DNA from: Tubiluchus corallicola
Lineage: Eukaryota > Priapulida > Priapulimorpha > Priapulimorphida > Tubiluchidae
Reading direction: 5' to 3'
DNA length: 64,000 nucleotides
Assembly: GCA_030141605.1 (NCBI GenBank)
Contig: JAQGDQ010000033.1
Coordinates: 861,214-925,213, forward strand
Below the pieces are notes generated by a model. That model worked only from the letters and a program-made list of their open reading frames with translations, was not told the DNA's origin and ran no database searches. Every line of letters begins with the position of its first letter. The stretch's first letter is position 1. This document shows positions 18,679 through 31,873 of this stretch, one piece after another. The position numbers and the translations under genes were made by a program.

Positions 18679-19233
18679 GTAAGTTGGTTAGTTATATTAC
18701 CTACCTGCGTGTTTACTTTAGCAGATAAGCACAGCTTTTTGGATTAGGCACGTATTCTGTATCACCATTAGCAGGATACCCTTTATTTTAATTAAATGGT
18801 TATTTTTGTAAACACGTATTTTACTTTATCAAGTCAACCGCTGTCAAGTTAATATATGCGGTTTTGACACACATAATACATGTTCTGCTTTTCTGCACAC
18901 AAAACAACGTCTTGAACAAACAAGAATTTGCAAGTCTGAATGAATTCAGATCCAAATAAGGGAGTGTAATGCCGTAACCGTGTTTACACCTGACTGTACC
19001 TAGTCGAGTGTGGCTAACTCATGTCTGCACTGTAGATTATTACGTTAAGTGTAACTAACCAGTGTGATGGTGCTTGTGACTAATTAGTTAAGTAATTATC
19101 ATTTTACTGTACCTAGTTCAATGCGATTTACTCATGCGTGAATAGCCTTTTTGCCCCAATTCACTGTCCGGTGTCCTTGACGTTTTGACAGGAGGGGCTG
19201 TTCACCATGCCACTTTCAAGGCTCTACTCTAGG

Positions 19234-20706
19234 CAGGGGCGTAGCCTGGATTGGTTCTAAGTTAGTAGGAGCAGGCAAGTAGGCCTACTATTAGACAATC
19301 GTGTGGCAAGAATATGTCTGTATGTATTTATTGACCAACAAAATTATAATAAGATTACAAATTACAGGGAAGATGTAAGACGTTAGTCAACAACAAGGTA
19401 TATTCCTTACTGCTACATCAGTGACGTCACTTAAATACAAATTGGGTGCATGTTAAAAAAGCTTTTAGCAAAATTAAATGCAAGTAGTATTATGGGCAGC
19501 ACTTTTGAACAACAGTAATGCAAAATAATTTCTTTATGTCTAACTATACGTGTACATTCAGGGAAATAATAACAAACCTTTGTGCACTTATTCCACTTGT
19601 TTAGCGGTATTATTATGTGCAAATATTGACGATGATGTGTCTATGTCAGAATATCTAGGTAGCTGTCTAAGACGAGCGGTTATAGGACACAACACAAAAG
19701 TACATGCTTCTCGTCTTGTCCTTAGCAGTATTATATATAATATAATATTGAACTGATGGTGGCTCCTCGCCACCCGGGAGTGGTTCGGGTCTGCAGGTAC
19801 GGAGGCGGAGCAGCCTAATAATGGTTTCCACATAACCACAATTAAACAAAGCTGAATTAAATAACGCTGACCATTTAACTAGAGAGAGATTTAAATATTA
19901 CACGGCCTAAACTAATTGTGACAAGATTTTAAACAAATTAGAGAAAAACAGAAAAAAGAAATAAAGTGGAGAGACTGATACCTAACTTGCCATATAGCGC
20001 GTAATAGGAGAGCTCTACGTCTGATGGAAGAAACACAAGCACAAGAACTACCGACTCTGCACAACCCGATTACCACTGCAGCTCCGAAGTACGGCAGGTT
20101 GTCACCATCCCTTTATAACCTTCCTCAAACTAGTGTACATGTCAGAGATAGAGCCAAAATGAAACCGGATTGGTTGAAAGCAAAAAGGTGTGAAGATTTA
20201 GCCAATAAGAACCGAAATATTTGTAGAAGAATAATTTAGAAGACTTAGGTTTGAACTACTGGTACATTTAGGTGTGACATGTAACACTAGTTTGGTAACC
20301 ATACTATACTTTGGAATGAAGGTATAGGTTGTGCAGGGTGGGCCGCCCAAGCACCTGCGCTACAATAACATTAATTTTGTACTATATACATAATACATTG
20401 TTATACTATATTGTAACAATTAGATTTGGTGTAATTTGATCCTTGGTTCAATCAGTCAACCTTGACAAATGAATTACGCAAATGCACGCTCATTTGATAC
20501 ACAGGATGCAGGTTGGTCGATTAAAGTAATGACTCCAAAGAATCCTTCCAAAGCCTTGTGATTAAAAAAGTAAAAAAGATTCAACTTTTATTTGCACAAG
20601 TGAACTAAAGTGTTAAAAAATGTTGAGAAGGCGTCAATTTTGAAAATGTACTCGGGGGGGGGGGGCGAGGACGGTTTCCCCTTGTTCTCTTATTAGCTAC
20701 GCCAGT
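19234..20706. mobile_element. Possible nonautonomous DNA transposon (hAT-like ends)
   Basis: The left end reads CAGGGGCGTAGCCTGGATT from 19234, and an inverted GCTACGCC core occurs at about 20697-20704. CAGGGGCGTAGC is a common terminal motif of invertebrate hAT-like elements. The enclosed 1.47 kb has a GC-richer patch and an open frame (20024-20239) without a transposase motif. A solo copy of the end, GCAGGGGCGTATCTAGGG, occurs near 32534. Target-site duplications are not clear, so the boundaries are uncertain. Confidence 0.35.
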
Positions 20707-21534
20707 AACCCTGGGTGTCTGCCTTTGCGAATTTCGTTTGTCCTGCCCACTGCGCTTGCGAATTAAAAGTTGGTGGCCTAATTTTTACATTTTTGGTTCC
20801 TGTCTCGGGCTCTTAAATAATCTCATCGAAGTTCCGTAAATCCCCAGGTGTACACCTATTCCACCTATTTATCCTGTCTAAATACCTGTCTGTTTTAAAA
20901 TTCGTGACTCTAGCTGAGTTGAGAGACAAAGACGTTTGCTCTAATTTCCAATTTTGATTTCTGTCTCAGACCTTTCAGCATTCAAATTCAAACTAGATTT
21001 ATTAGAACCAACACAAAATAGATAAACTGTTACGTATAACACAGTGTTTGTGTTTGTCAATTCATGTTGCTAAAATAAGCAACATTAAATCATGTGTGTT
21101 TTCGGGGAGACCAAGGTAGCCGCAACTTATAGGGCTACAGAGAGAGCAATGTTATAATTATTAAGAATATATTAAGAATTACGGCAATTTTTGACTGGAT
21201 TTTGTAAACATTTAACGTTTGCGGTTAGCAAGTTAGTAAGTTAGTACAGCAAGTGGAGAGCAAGCGTAATTTTCATTTTTAATATTTTTTTTGTTCCAAG
21301 GACATTGCACCACTTTTTATAATATCCATTTTATACTAACTGCTAATGATGGGGATTTATATGTGATAGACATCCATGATTGGGTGCGCAATAATAAGTC
21401 TACTGAATCAGATCCTGTTCAAGGTTTGCCATGCAATAGTTATGGGATGGTATCTGAAGTGTAAGCGCTGAGTTCGGTGGCAGAGTGATTTAGATTTATG
21501 GTTGCAGCCTTCAGCTCGAGACTAACGGCTGAGG

Positions 21535-21593
21535 AAGGGGAGAGAGAAAAAAAGAGAGAGGGAGCAAGAAAGATAGGGAGAGAGGGTTAGAGT

Positions 21594-21632
<39 letters not shown>
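21535..21632. repeat. GA-rich microsatellite
   Basis: Degenerate GA-rich DNA that becomes a pure (GA)n of about 34 bases at 21597-21631. Confidence 0.9.
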
Positions 21633-21634
<2 letters not shown>

Positions 21635-22139
21635 AAGATTTTAAGACAGAATTCAGACAGAAGACGGGGGGGGGTTGCGTGTAAGTGAATTGCTGAACCG
21701 CCAAAGGAGTCTTAGCCACATCGGATGTACACACATCTTCTGTCATCAATTCAACTCATCATTTCATTGAACAGCCTCCAATTGCTTAACTTTGATCGCT
21801 AAGCACACAATGTGACCACTCCGCTAATCTCACGCGTAAAAATACTAGGAACTTTTCATTACGTTCAGTTCCCATCCCACACATGAAACGTAAGGAAAGC
21901 AGTATAAGCAAATTATTCATGGATTTCTACTGCTACTGTAAGAGGATTCACTTAGAGACAATGTTTCTAAATAGACTAATCTAGTTAAAGTCTTTTCATT
22001 TCTGTGAACAGGAGCGATATGAATAATGTATATGTTCACGGGCGAGCACTGGAATATGTGAAGCATTTACTCTTCATTAATGCTGCATATCTTTCCCAAA
22101 TTACGCTGAAGCTCTGTAGATCTGAAAAATGCAACTTTT

Positions 22140-22335
22140 TAAAATCATCGTCGTTGCAGTCGTTATTGCGGTCGTCTACATCTGTATTCATAATAATCAT
22201 CGTTGTTGTTATTAGCATCACAATTGCGTTCTCAAGACCGTCACTAGGATCTATATCTTGTTCCTCCTCGTTGTCATCATAAACACCATCATCATCATCG
22301 TCGTCGTCGTCATTACCACCATCATCACCATTTGC
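22140..22335. repeat. Degenerate CAT/CGT trinucleotide repeat region
   Basis: Many ATC, CAT and CGT triplets, including a nearly pure run around 22285-22330. It explains the poly-Asp open frame on the minus strand. Confidence 0.8.
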
Positions 22336-22547
22336 TACTAAAACATTCAAATTTGAAAGTTACAGCTAAGTGTCTTTACAATTGATTGTGTTATAAGGAA
22401 GTAATTATAAAAGTGTTAAAGTAGTAAAATACAAGTTTCCGCCCATGCACCAATTATAATATGTTCTGTGAGTTTGTTTAACAATTTGCGGTAACATACC
22501 TATTAATTTGCGGTACCTTTGTTTCTGAACGTATATGTCTGACGGTG

Positions 22548-22640
22548 TCTGATCAATACAGCCAGGTAACTATTTACCGTGCATAGGGAATTTTAATGAA
22601 ACTGATGTTACCACTCGCCGCTTGGCAACCGTGCATTTCT
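22548..22640 (+). promoter_or_regulatory. Upstream block of copy A conserved in copy B
   Basis: TGATCAATACA, then CTATTTACC, CTGATGTTACCAC, CTTGGCAACC and TGCATTTCTC occur in the same order and similar spacing at 31765-31873, upstream of copy B. The block sits about 430-520 bases before the copy A start and about 430-540 before that of copy B. TTGGCAACC resembles a half X-box of RFX factors. It may be promoter, enhancer or a noncoding first exon. Confidence 0.5.
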
Positions 22641-23017
22641 CACAGATGCATAATAATAATTCATTAGCTACTGCACATTCTTTCCTGGAGCTTTACTCTT
22701 TTTCTGTGGTAATGATTTGGCAGCAAAGTAACGTGATCTTCCAAATGCGTGGTGCATTTCATTATACGTGCTTACAAATTTCTGTTATGAATTGCCTTTT
22801 TGTTAAAATAATGATTTTCGCAATTGGCTTTGGTGAGAAAAACCATAATATAAATCATGAAGCCAGACACATTAAAATCGCATAAGTGAGCTCCCAACGA
22901 CCAAAATGTTTGCGAAAAACGATTACTAAATTCTAACAATTTTATAAAATTATTCTACATCTAAAGCATGAGCTGTCACAGTGCAATGATTTTGTAAGAT
23001 GCTTTGGAAACACGTTC

Positions 23018-23025
23018 TATATAAG
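23018..23025 (+). promoter_or_regulatory. TATA box candidate of copy A
   Basis: TATATAAG lies 43 bases before the copy A start codon at 23068, which would place transcription start near 23045-23050 with a very short leader. An in-frame TGA at 23047-23049 precedes the ATG, supporting this ATG as the start. Copy B lacks an identical box; it has a weaker GTATATGG near 32217. Confidence 0.45.
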
Positions 23026-23067
23026 GAGTCTTTCGCGTCAAAATCGTGAGCTATTGTTAACCTCACG

Positions 23068-26000
23068 ATGCAGGAAAATAAACTGAGAGGTGGAAGACCT
23101 TATTCTCAGAAAGAATCGTCGCAATCGAAAAGGGAGGCATCAAAACTGAAACACACGAAGGTTGCGAAGTTAGGAAAGGATTCCAGATTGAAAAAGGTGA
23201 AAGAAAGATGGGAAGATATTCAGTATATACATGTAAGGTTTTCGCGGATTCAGCGCGTATATATAGACCTGGGTTTACAAACTAACTGAAACAATTAGAC
23301 ATGGTATTGTATAGTTCTGTGTATCGCCAAATTTTGTTAATAAAAGATACAACTACCGGAAAATGGCATAACATATAGGAAAATTCCTCCTAAATAGCAG
23401 AACTATAAAATTCTAAGCTTAAGTGATCAAGTTTAGGATTTGTGGCTGCCATTGACCGGTTTCGGTCGAAATATAGTGTTCTAGTTTAGCAGTATGTCAA
23501 ACAAACTGTACTGACTCAGACCTTATTCTAATTCAGGAGCCCATCTAAATAATTGTTACTGTAAGCAATAAATTGTTAATGATCATCAAGTATAGTACGG
23601 GACATGTCGTATAACTCGTACATAATTATAAAACATGTGTTAACATATCCTATTATATTGATCATACTGTCTCAACGTGCAGTGATTTCGATATTATTTT
23701 TGGCAGGTATCCCCAGAATTAGACGACACTGCAGACAATGTAGATGAAAAGGCGCTATCTGAAATTGCAACTAGTGTAGCATCAAAGACTACGATAACAA
23801 CGCCTCTATCAGATGAAGAAGACACAAACAGTGGCAACCAGAGTGCTAGCAATGTACTGGTCAGTGCCAGCAGCTCTAGTAGCGCTAGCTCTAGTCAAGA
23901 AAAGTCTCCAGTGGACAAGCTCTTTCTTTTTGACTTCTTTGAGGAACCTGAAATGAATCCTGAAAATGACGGTATTTTTAAAATAGTTTTTCCTCACAAA
24001 TGTGTATCTTGGAATCTATATTATAAAGAAATAAAAAAAATCGAGAAATGAGATAGATGAGATTTTATAAGTATTTTATAGTGTAGAGACTATAGCTGAA
24101 GCTCCTTACAATCATGTTCGTTTAACTGAGGTAATACTGTAAACGTTGACCATTATTGTACTTTCGGGCTTATTGGCGGCCTAGGCGCATTATTCCCACA
24201 AGCATTGAGTCCATGGTTTTTATGCTACATCACGAATCTAATCAATGGCTCAAAAACCATAACAGTACATTTGTTCTGTACTTATGACGCAAAATATTGA
24301 TCAATGCTTTTAATTAATGGGCTGCCAACAAGTTGTAAATAGATAATTTAGCATATGCTTGTATCATAATTATCTTGTATGTATAACGATAATATATACA
24401 CGTTATTAAACACATTACTAAACTTGGTTGCCTGAATTTGTAAGCTATAAATTACCATATCGTATCAATATTATGTGTTTCAGAAGAAGCAGACGACACA
24501 TTCCAAGATAACTTCAAACGAGCTGCTAATTTTGTTAAACAAAACAAGAACTTCGAAGAAGGAATGTTACTACGGAATATCACAGACGATGGTAAAATTA
24601 TTAAAAGAAAAAAATAACGCAATCGCTTGAAAATGATCACATCGACATTGCAAACCATTTTTTGATTATGCATAAGCATCAAAAATTGGCTTAGAAGTTT
24701 CAAATCTACAAACCAAAAAATAGATAAATTCGTATGTTACTATTGTTAAAATTTATTGCGAGTACTCTTATGTGTTCGCCATTTTCATTGCAAACTAGAT
24801 GAAAGCGTTTCTTCAAACAGCTGATACAGTTTCTTCTGTAACATGTACTCCTTTAACGGATATCTGATCCCAGCATTTTTTGACGACCATGATGTAAACT
24901 GATTGATTTCGTTCTTGTTTTGCTGCCATGTATTGAATATTTTATATGTCAACGGTGGCTGTTTTCCAATAATGATTAGCTGATATTGTTCCAGCATTTA
25001 AATTTTTAAGGGCCACTAAAGCTATATATTTCTAATTTTATCAGCCAAAAGCTAATGTGTTGTAATGTTGAAGTATGAAATTCCAACTTTGTAGGCAATT
25101 ACTTCTAATCTAGTTTTTCGTTGATAAGACTGCCAGAGTTAGGTGTAATCGCATATATGTCATGGTCATTCACGTTCATTTGAATGAGTTGCTGTCGTTA
25201 TTGCATCGCCACTAAGGCGAATTAAGTAAGACAAACTCAGAAGGTTATATTACGTGACAGAACATAGGTGGGTCTAACAATAAGTAATGATAGGTAGGTG
25301 ATTTGACTTGGACAAGGTAACTGGCACTGCTTCCACATTACTCCTCTTTAGGTTTAACTGGTGTTAGTTTGAGAAAAAGTTTCAGAAATTTAACATTGTA
25401 TCTGAATGGATAGAATCATTGACAAATAGCTATGCTGAAATAATGTGCGAATATACAGTCAGAACAAAGCTAACTCAACTATTTTTTCGTTGTTTGCATT
25501 CTTTGAGACACAATGGATATCGTCTCTTTAACACAAGTCGCAGGGTGGCGGTACTTTACCGGTAGGGACGAGCTCATCTAGATCAAAATGCTTTGCATAG
25601 CCAAAAAATGCCTGATATCCAAATGACTCCATATCCACAAGCATCTGTAGAGATTACGAAGATGACCCATATGGCTTAAAACCAAATTCATTTTTCAGAT
25701 GTTTGTTTCATTGTTTTTGTTTGTTTGTTGCTCATATGTTACTTGTTTGTTCGTTCATTTATTTGGTCACTTGTTCATTCATTCTTCCCTTTGCTTCTTC
25801 GTTTCTTTGATTATTTACCTAGTTGTTGTTTTTTTGTTTATTCGTTTTCACTTATCTATTGACGTTCGTTCGTTCGTTCGTTCATTGATTCATTTATTTA
25901 TTTGTTCATTTGTTCATTTAAGCACTCATCGTTCACTTATTCATTTGTTCATTCAGGCATTCGTGTATTTCTATATTCTGTATATTGAAATATTGAAAAA

Positions 26001-28562
26001 AAATCCGAGAAGTTGCTGATTTCTTTTGCTTCAAGATTCATAGTTGATTTTTTAGATATGCTTAATTGACTTTGAGGTATTTTAGCATTCGTTTTGCGAT
26101 AAATTTGAGCATTTTTTTCATACTGAACATGTTTTCGTGTTTTTGGTTTTAGGGTTATATACATATATGCATTACGCAGTATTTAGTGCGAAGACTCAAG
26201 ATATAGTAAAACTTTCAAAAGAAGTCAAATCGTTTTATACTGACACTGTGAAGAACTGTTTTGGTAAATCACAAAAGCATTTATCAGGTAAGTTACGTAT
26301 ATACTTAGCGGCTTAATCACATAATGGAAAGAAATTTGACACAGAACCAGTCTGAGAATGAATTGTCATCCGAAGTACTACCATTTTGCAATTTAAACAA
26401 TCCATAAGGCAGTAATTAAACTACTTAATTTGCTGCACGCAAAATCTATTAAGTTTTTAGAAGATGAAGGCTTAAAAGTACGAGCTTTTTTAATTTTGTT
26501 CAAAGTATTTAGTGTGGTATTTGGGCAGTCAAGCCTCCTTCATTTGCAAAAAAATTCTGGCCAGTATAAAACGATTTATGCAGTTTGTCTTTGTAACAAA
26601 AATAAAATACGTTTTTGATATAAAATTTGAAAGACAGGAAATACAAAAAAGTTAGAATGGAGCCTGAATTTTAATACGAACCTTGCACTGCAGACGACTT
26701 AGTGTACTAGGACACCACATTCCTCAGTTAAGGTAGTTCAGTGTTCATCTTTTATGCTGGCTAACCAATTTCAGCATTTCCAATGTCAAATCGCTCACAG
26801 TACAGTGATTCTAATTAATTATATTATCTTTTATTATTTTTTTAATTAATTAATTATAATCTTAATTATTCTTAATCCTATCTTTCAAGTTTTGTATTAA
26901 AATTAATCAATTGTGGGTTTGTAACATCATTAATAATAATTTTGACATCACTATTATAATGATAGCATTGGTTACTGTTTCAATAAGTTGCGGCTCCGTG
27001 ATTTATTATAAGCTCTTATTAGGTACGTTTGTCGAACTGGCATCAACTGCAGCACCGCAGGTGGCTAAAGAATCAAGAAAACCGACCAATCAGACGACTG
27101 CATTCCTTGTAGCAGCTTACAAACTTCTGCCCGAAGCTGATCTTGAAATTATGGACAAAACCTGGGCTGTTTGGAGTGGCGCTAGGACAATGTACAAAAA
27201 TATGCCAAAAAATATGGGTGAGCTATCATCACCAACAATTATTTGCGTTGTCTGTAGACATGTAAATATTATAATATATAATGATAAAGTGGTACTTATT
27301 CTAGGATTCTTGACAATATAATATTCTTAGACGGAAATATGAATTGTTTGCATTGAATAAGTGCATTATATTTCTGTTGTCTTTTTAATCAGTCCTTGAT
27401 TTAGTTTGAGCAATGACACATAAAATGCTGCACTGTCTGCCCTAAATCAAACATTTTAGGAAAAACATGCATTCTCTTTGGAATCCCGTGGATAGAATAG
27501 TCTGAAACACTAAAAAAACCAAATAAAGTGTTTGTGACAGTATATTTATTTTTTCAACTGATTAAACAAACTGTAAGTGACTGGCCTACTACATGGCTAA
27601 CCATTGTATACATTGATTAATTTGCGATTTGTAGTTTCATTGACTGACCGACGAGTGGACACTTCAGCATTTAGCACCTGAATAACTAGTTGATAAGTTG
27701 ATTTCATTGATTAATTTGCATGTTCATCGATTAATCAACATTTGTTTGGACTGATTTGTTTATTTGCTGATTGACTAGTTAGTTGGTCAACTGAGCAGCC
27801 AAATCATGTGTTTTTCAGAATACCAGCTAATTTAAATATTTCAACTTTGATCAGTTAACAGATTGCCATATGTTTCATTTTGGTTGAAAACTTTAGCAGG
27901 TCGTTCAAAAGACAGTAATGTGTTAAGTCATCCAACACTTCCAGCTCTTTTTGACCTGCTTTTTCATTTTTTTGAAATACCTGGAATATAATTGGGAATT
28001 ACAACTACAGTTTACATTTCTAGTATGCAAAAAATCGTGTCATGGATTGCCAACAAGAATCAAAGCCCAATAAAAACGTTTAGTGAATGTTTTTTAGCAT
28101 TTTATAATGTTGTTTGTTGGCAGTTGGGTCGTCTATCGTCCTAAGTACGTTAATTTTTCTAGACAAGAATTTTTCTAATAGAATTTTCTTACTAGCATTA
28201 TTTCAAAAGGACAGTGATAGGTTCACAAAAATGTTTTATTTTGAAAAAAATCTTTCTTTTTTTGCTACTGTATGATATCTGCAAGTAGTAAAGGTCTTGG
28301 CTAAATTTTGTTAGCAGACCTACAGTAATAACTAAAACACTTTATCATTTGTTTTTTTTCAGGTTTGAAGAGACTAAGTTTCCACAAATCAGCTATAGAA
28401 AAAGTGCGAGGAAAATATGGCTTTAACTATGCCTTAGTAGCCGAATGTTCCAATGTTCTGTCTTCAGAGGTTGTGCTAACGCCAGCTTTGAGATATATAG
28501 ATGAACTAAAGGCTAGAAAGTGTGGAGATATTGGACTGTATGCATTATTACAGACATATTAA
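23068..28562 (+). CDS. Unknown protein, tandem copy A (355 aa, six exons)
   Basis: Exons are 23068-23232, 23707-23971, 24484-24591, 26153-26287, 27023-27217 and 28363-28562. Intron 1 is phase 0 and the rest are phase 1, all GT-AG. Exon 1 is strongly basic (MQENKLRGGRPYSQKE, then KLGKDSRLKKVKERWED) and could act as a nuclear or nucleic-acid contact tail. Exon 2 is acidic and Ser/Thr-rich, with a run of serines, and ends in KSPVDKLFLFDFFEEPE. Exons 3-6 form a domain of about 212 residues with NFEEGMLLRNIT, YMHYAVFSA, FGKSQKHL, TFVELAST, LEIMDKTW, NMPKNMGLKRLSF, KVRGKYGFNYAL and CGDIGLYALL, probably helical, without signal peptide or membrane segment. I do not recognise the family. The same exon-intron plan recurs in copy B with about 75 % identity over exons 3-6 (counted by eye), which shows the model is real and under protein-level constraint. 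Confidence 0.85.
25695..25965. repeat. Degenerate TTCG/TTCA/TTTG tetranucleotide repeat in copy A intron 3
   Basis: Repeated GTTTGTTTG, GTTCGTTCGTTC and ATTTATTTATTTG tracts make an open frame of 106 codons rich in Phe, Leu and Ser, which is a repeat artefact. Confidence 0.8.
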
Positions 28563-30719
28563 AATAAGTAGAGCTGTAGGTCTAATAGCTTCTGTTGTGT
28601 AATTAAGGAAAAATATTGACAACGGACTAATGGCATTTTTATGTCAATTTGCCTATATTTGACATATTTGGTCAGAAGAGAAGTATCTTTTCATCTTGTT
28701 GACACCTACATAGTTCAAACATATTGTTAATCTATACTCATGGCCTGAAGAAGATTACATTTGTGGTTTTTCTTTGTGTCTTTGATTAAAGTATGTGCTT
28801 AGTTTAATTATTACTATTGACTATTCTGGTAAATTAAGTACGTGTGGGTACATTATGCTATGAACGAAAACCAAAAATGAAAAAGGACACAAAATATTGT
28901 AATACACGAAGACATTGCAAAAGGAAGTTGAGGGTTTCATACAGACGGGGTATTCAGTATGCAAACTGTGCCGCGGTTGTTGTGCAACTTGGCATAGTTT
29001 TTAATGTATGCACATTGAGCCTTAAATTGGTACAATCAATAATCAGATTCTCCAGCACTTGTTGCACACATTTATTGGGCTACTTTTGAAGGAATCAGTC
29101 AGAGGCACATTGTTTTTAACTGATGCTCTTGGAACTACTGCAAGGTGTGCTCGAAAGCCATTGAACTTGTTACTAGTTTCACTGGGCTCCTGATTCGGTC
29201 ATTCTCACTTTCACGAAGTGACTATCCACAAAGTTACAGGAAATGACAGGATTTCAAAACCTTCAAACAAACTAAGAATATACTGAATACTCGCGAGATG
29301 ACACATTTTGGCAGGCTACGATGTATTAAATTTTTCTCTGCAATCATTTGTTTTTTGTGTCATGGTGTCATCCTGACAAAATGTCTGTGTATCATGCATA
29401 CAACCTTGGACCCTATAGATGATAAATATAGGTACGATGAAGAACAGAAATAATTTGAGGTGACCACATGAAACTTTATAATTTCAAATATCCTCATGTG
29501 GGTACTATAATTAGGATGTGATCCAAAAACAATTATAACGTCTATGAATTTCTGGCATTTATTAGTATTTTAAGTCAGATCCACATGCATATTTCAATTA
29601 TCATTGGTACTCATTTGCATGCAAAATAACACTTATCTCCAAGAAGTTAAAAGTAGTTTTCAAATGTAACAGACTTAATTCAAGCTTTCTTTATAATTAA
29701 AACTTTTGTAATTAACGAGGAGTTGACTCCTGATGTACGAATTAAAATTACAAAGGTCTTGCGTTTTGCTAGAATTTGAAAGATTGGCTAATTTGGCTTA
29801 GCAGTCTGGAGTACTGATCAATGGGGCATCTACTCGCAATTTCGAGATTTTTATTGCTTATTATAAAGCTTGTGTATGATGACAACGGTCAAGTAAATGC
29901 AAGCTTCAAATCCTTGTTATTTGCAGATACATATAAAAATTCACGTTGCTATTGTCTATAACTATGGTGCGTTTTATATTAATATTGATTTAAGTAAAAT
30001 TCTATTAAGACTTTTAATTGAGTTTTTTGTATTCGATTTGCATAGTGAATTTTGCACAGGGCTTGACATTTGGACGAACAAAGGCCCTAGATTATTCCAC
30101 TTGAGAGGCCTCCCAATCCACCACCCTCAGTCACGACTGGAAGAGTACTTTTAAAACAAAATTTAGTAAAGCTGAGGATGGTGTTAACAATTTCGAAGTT
30201 CACAGTATATTGCTGAATACTGTGGTGGATAAAAAGTGAAATACCAATCTGTTTATTCCGTCATTAATAATAATCTCCAAGGAAGTTTCAGGTTTGAAAT
30301 TAATCAAAAATATAATCTAAATAAGGTACGATCACTTTAATGGGAGCCAGCTGATATAACACTGGAAATGCTGAATTTTTTTAACCAGCTATAAGGGATG
30401 AAGTTTGGACTACCTTAGTCAGTAGTAGTCGAAGGCTTTTGCCTTGTAAACAGAAGGGACTTCTTACAAATCCAGGCTGCATTGACATTTTCTCATCAAT
30501 TACGGATTTGTCCCATCAAAAAAGGTTGCCTCATCGCCATGACTGTCAGGTTTACAGACTCCAGGTTGCCAGTATACTCCACTAAAGTGAATCACTTTAG
30601 TAGAAAAGTTCCACTGGTAAGATGGTTCATGCTAGCTTCTCAAAATCTGTCAACATGCTTGGCCGTTCTTCAGGATGCAGAGCATATTTTTGAAAGATGA
30701 TTATGAGGTTTGTACCCGA

Positions 30720-31140
30720 TGGCATAGCTCAATGGTAGTGTGCTCGCTTACCAACTGGGATGTCTAGGCTGAGTCATACCAAAGACTTGAAAAGGTACCG
30801 CTGGTCCTTCGACGAAGCATGTGGGTTTATCGAAGTAACTTGCAGGTTATAATAACCAGGACCACCTTGGAATTAAGTATTGAGTTGCTTAACGTGTTAT
30901 CCTTGGACTATGTCCCAAGGGAAATTATTATTTTTAGTAGTGTAGCAAACTACTTCGAGCAGAATCAACGAAGAGTGCTAACTTGAGTGACTATCGCTCA
31001 GTGACACGCTCTCGATGTCAGCTGCTACTGTGAAGTTGTGAACTCGTGACTACGGAAATGCAGTACAACAGGAATCAAACCGCGGCCTTGTGTGCAGGCA
31101 ACGGTTCATCCTACGTCCGTTCCAGAAAAATGGTGCCGTC
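30720..31140. repeat. tRNA-like SINE material
   Basis: On the plus strand GGCATAGCTCAATGGTAG at 30721-30738 resembles a tRNA D-arm or box A, with a degenerate box B about 30-40 bases later. On the minus strand GGTTTGATTCC near 31072-31082 resembles box B. GC content is above its surroundings. This suggests one or two decayed tRNA-derived SINEs; the borders are not clear. Confidence 0.4.
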
Positions 31141-31764
31141 TATCTTGCTGAATGTTCCGCAAGCTGACATTGAAACTATCTATGGTAGGTTCTTGTTCGT
31201 AATCCTGCTGTTGCGACCATAACATCAAGCGACCTTCAGGCAAGTCAAGAGCAACTTGGATATCAAGAATGAATAAAGATCTACAGCACCTAAGAGCAGT
31301 GCCATAGTAGGTGAAAACTTTGGCTGCAGACAGGAAACAGTGGAGTGCTCTAGTAAAAAATAGAGCCCTCGCTATCTGCAATAGATGTGTAGAGCAGCAG
31401 CAGCAGAAGAAGAAGATTATTTTTATGATTCTGGTAAATTTAAGTTAAATCTGTACAAAATATAATTTAGAGCTAATATTAAAAAAATGGCAAACGGAAA
31501 GAGCTTGCAAAATTGTAATATCTTAAATTTAAAGTAGGAAATCACATTTTGTGGCAAGAAATGGCATTTTGTGCTTTAGAGAGCAAACTTCTTTTCTAAA
31601 AGGTGTGACTTTTGAGCTTGCTTCTTGGCTTGATCCGCAGTAGGTCTGTGCTTCTCCGCGCTTGTTCCACTGTTGAGCTCCGTCGCTCTGGCTAAGAAAG
31701 ATATGATTAAACATATGAGACCACCTAAACGTCGTCAACGAAATATTGGATGTGTATAATGGTT

Positions 31765-31873
31765 GATCAATACAATCTCTTGGTCAGATAATTATTTACC
31801 AGGCAGCCATTGTATTTCTTTCTTAAACTTCGCTGATGTTACCACACATAACTTGGCAACCATACATTTCTCC
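31765..31873 (+). promoter_or_regulatory. Upstream block of copy B conserved in copy A
   Basis: Counterpart of 22548-22640. It shares TGATCAATACA, TTATTTACC, GCTGATGTTACCAC, CTTGGCAACC and ACATTTCTC in order, with one insertion of about 16 bases. It lies 431-539 bases before the copy B start. Confidence 0.5.

Larger units (their letters stand above)
18679..22500. other. Repeat-rich gap without supported genes
   Basis: Besides the possible hAT-like element it contains a G run at about 20656, a GA microsatellite at 21535-21632 and a cluster of CAT/CGT triplets at about 22140-22335. The last creates long open frames on both strands rich in Asp or in Ser/Ile. No exon could be supported. Confidence 0.5.

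Noticed and set aside
22004-22350. Open frames of about 100 codons on both strands
   Set aside because: Generated by CAT/CGT triplet repeats (poly-Asp on one strand).
18442-23232. Joining the 18442-18678 exon directly to the MQENK exon of copy A
   Set aside because: The nearest acceptor before 23068 would put the basic exon out of frame, and the MQENK start has its own TATA-like box and an in-frame upstream stop.
25699-26019. A 106-codon plus-strand frame
   Set aside because: Product of a degenerate TTCG/TTTG repeat within copy A intron 3.
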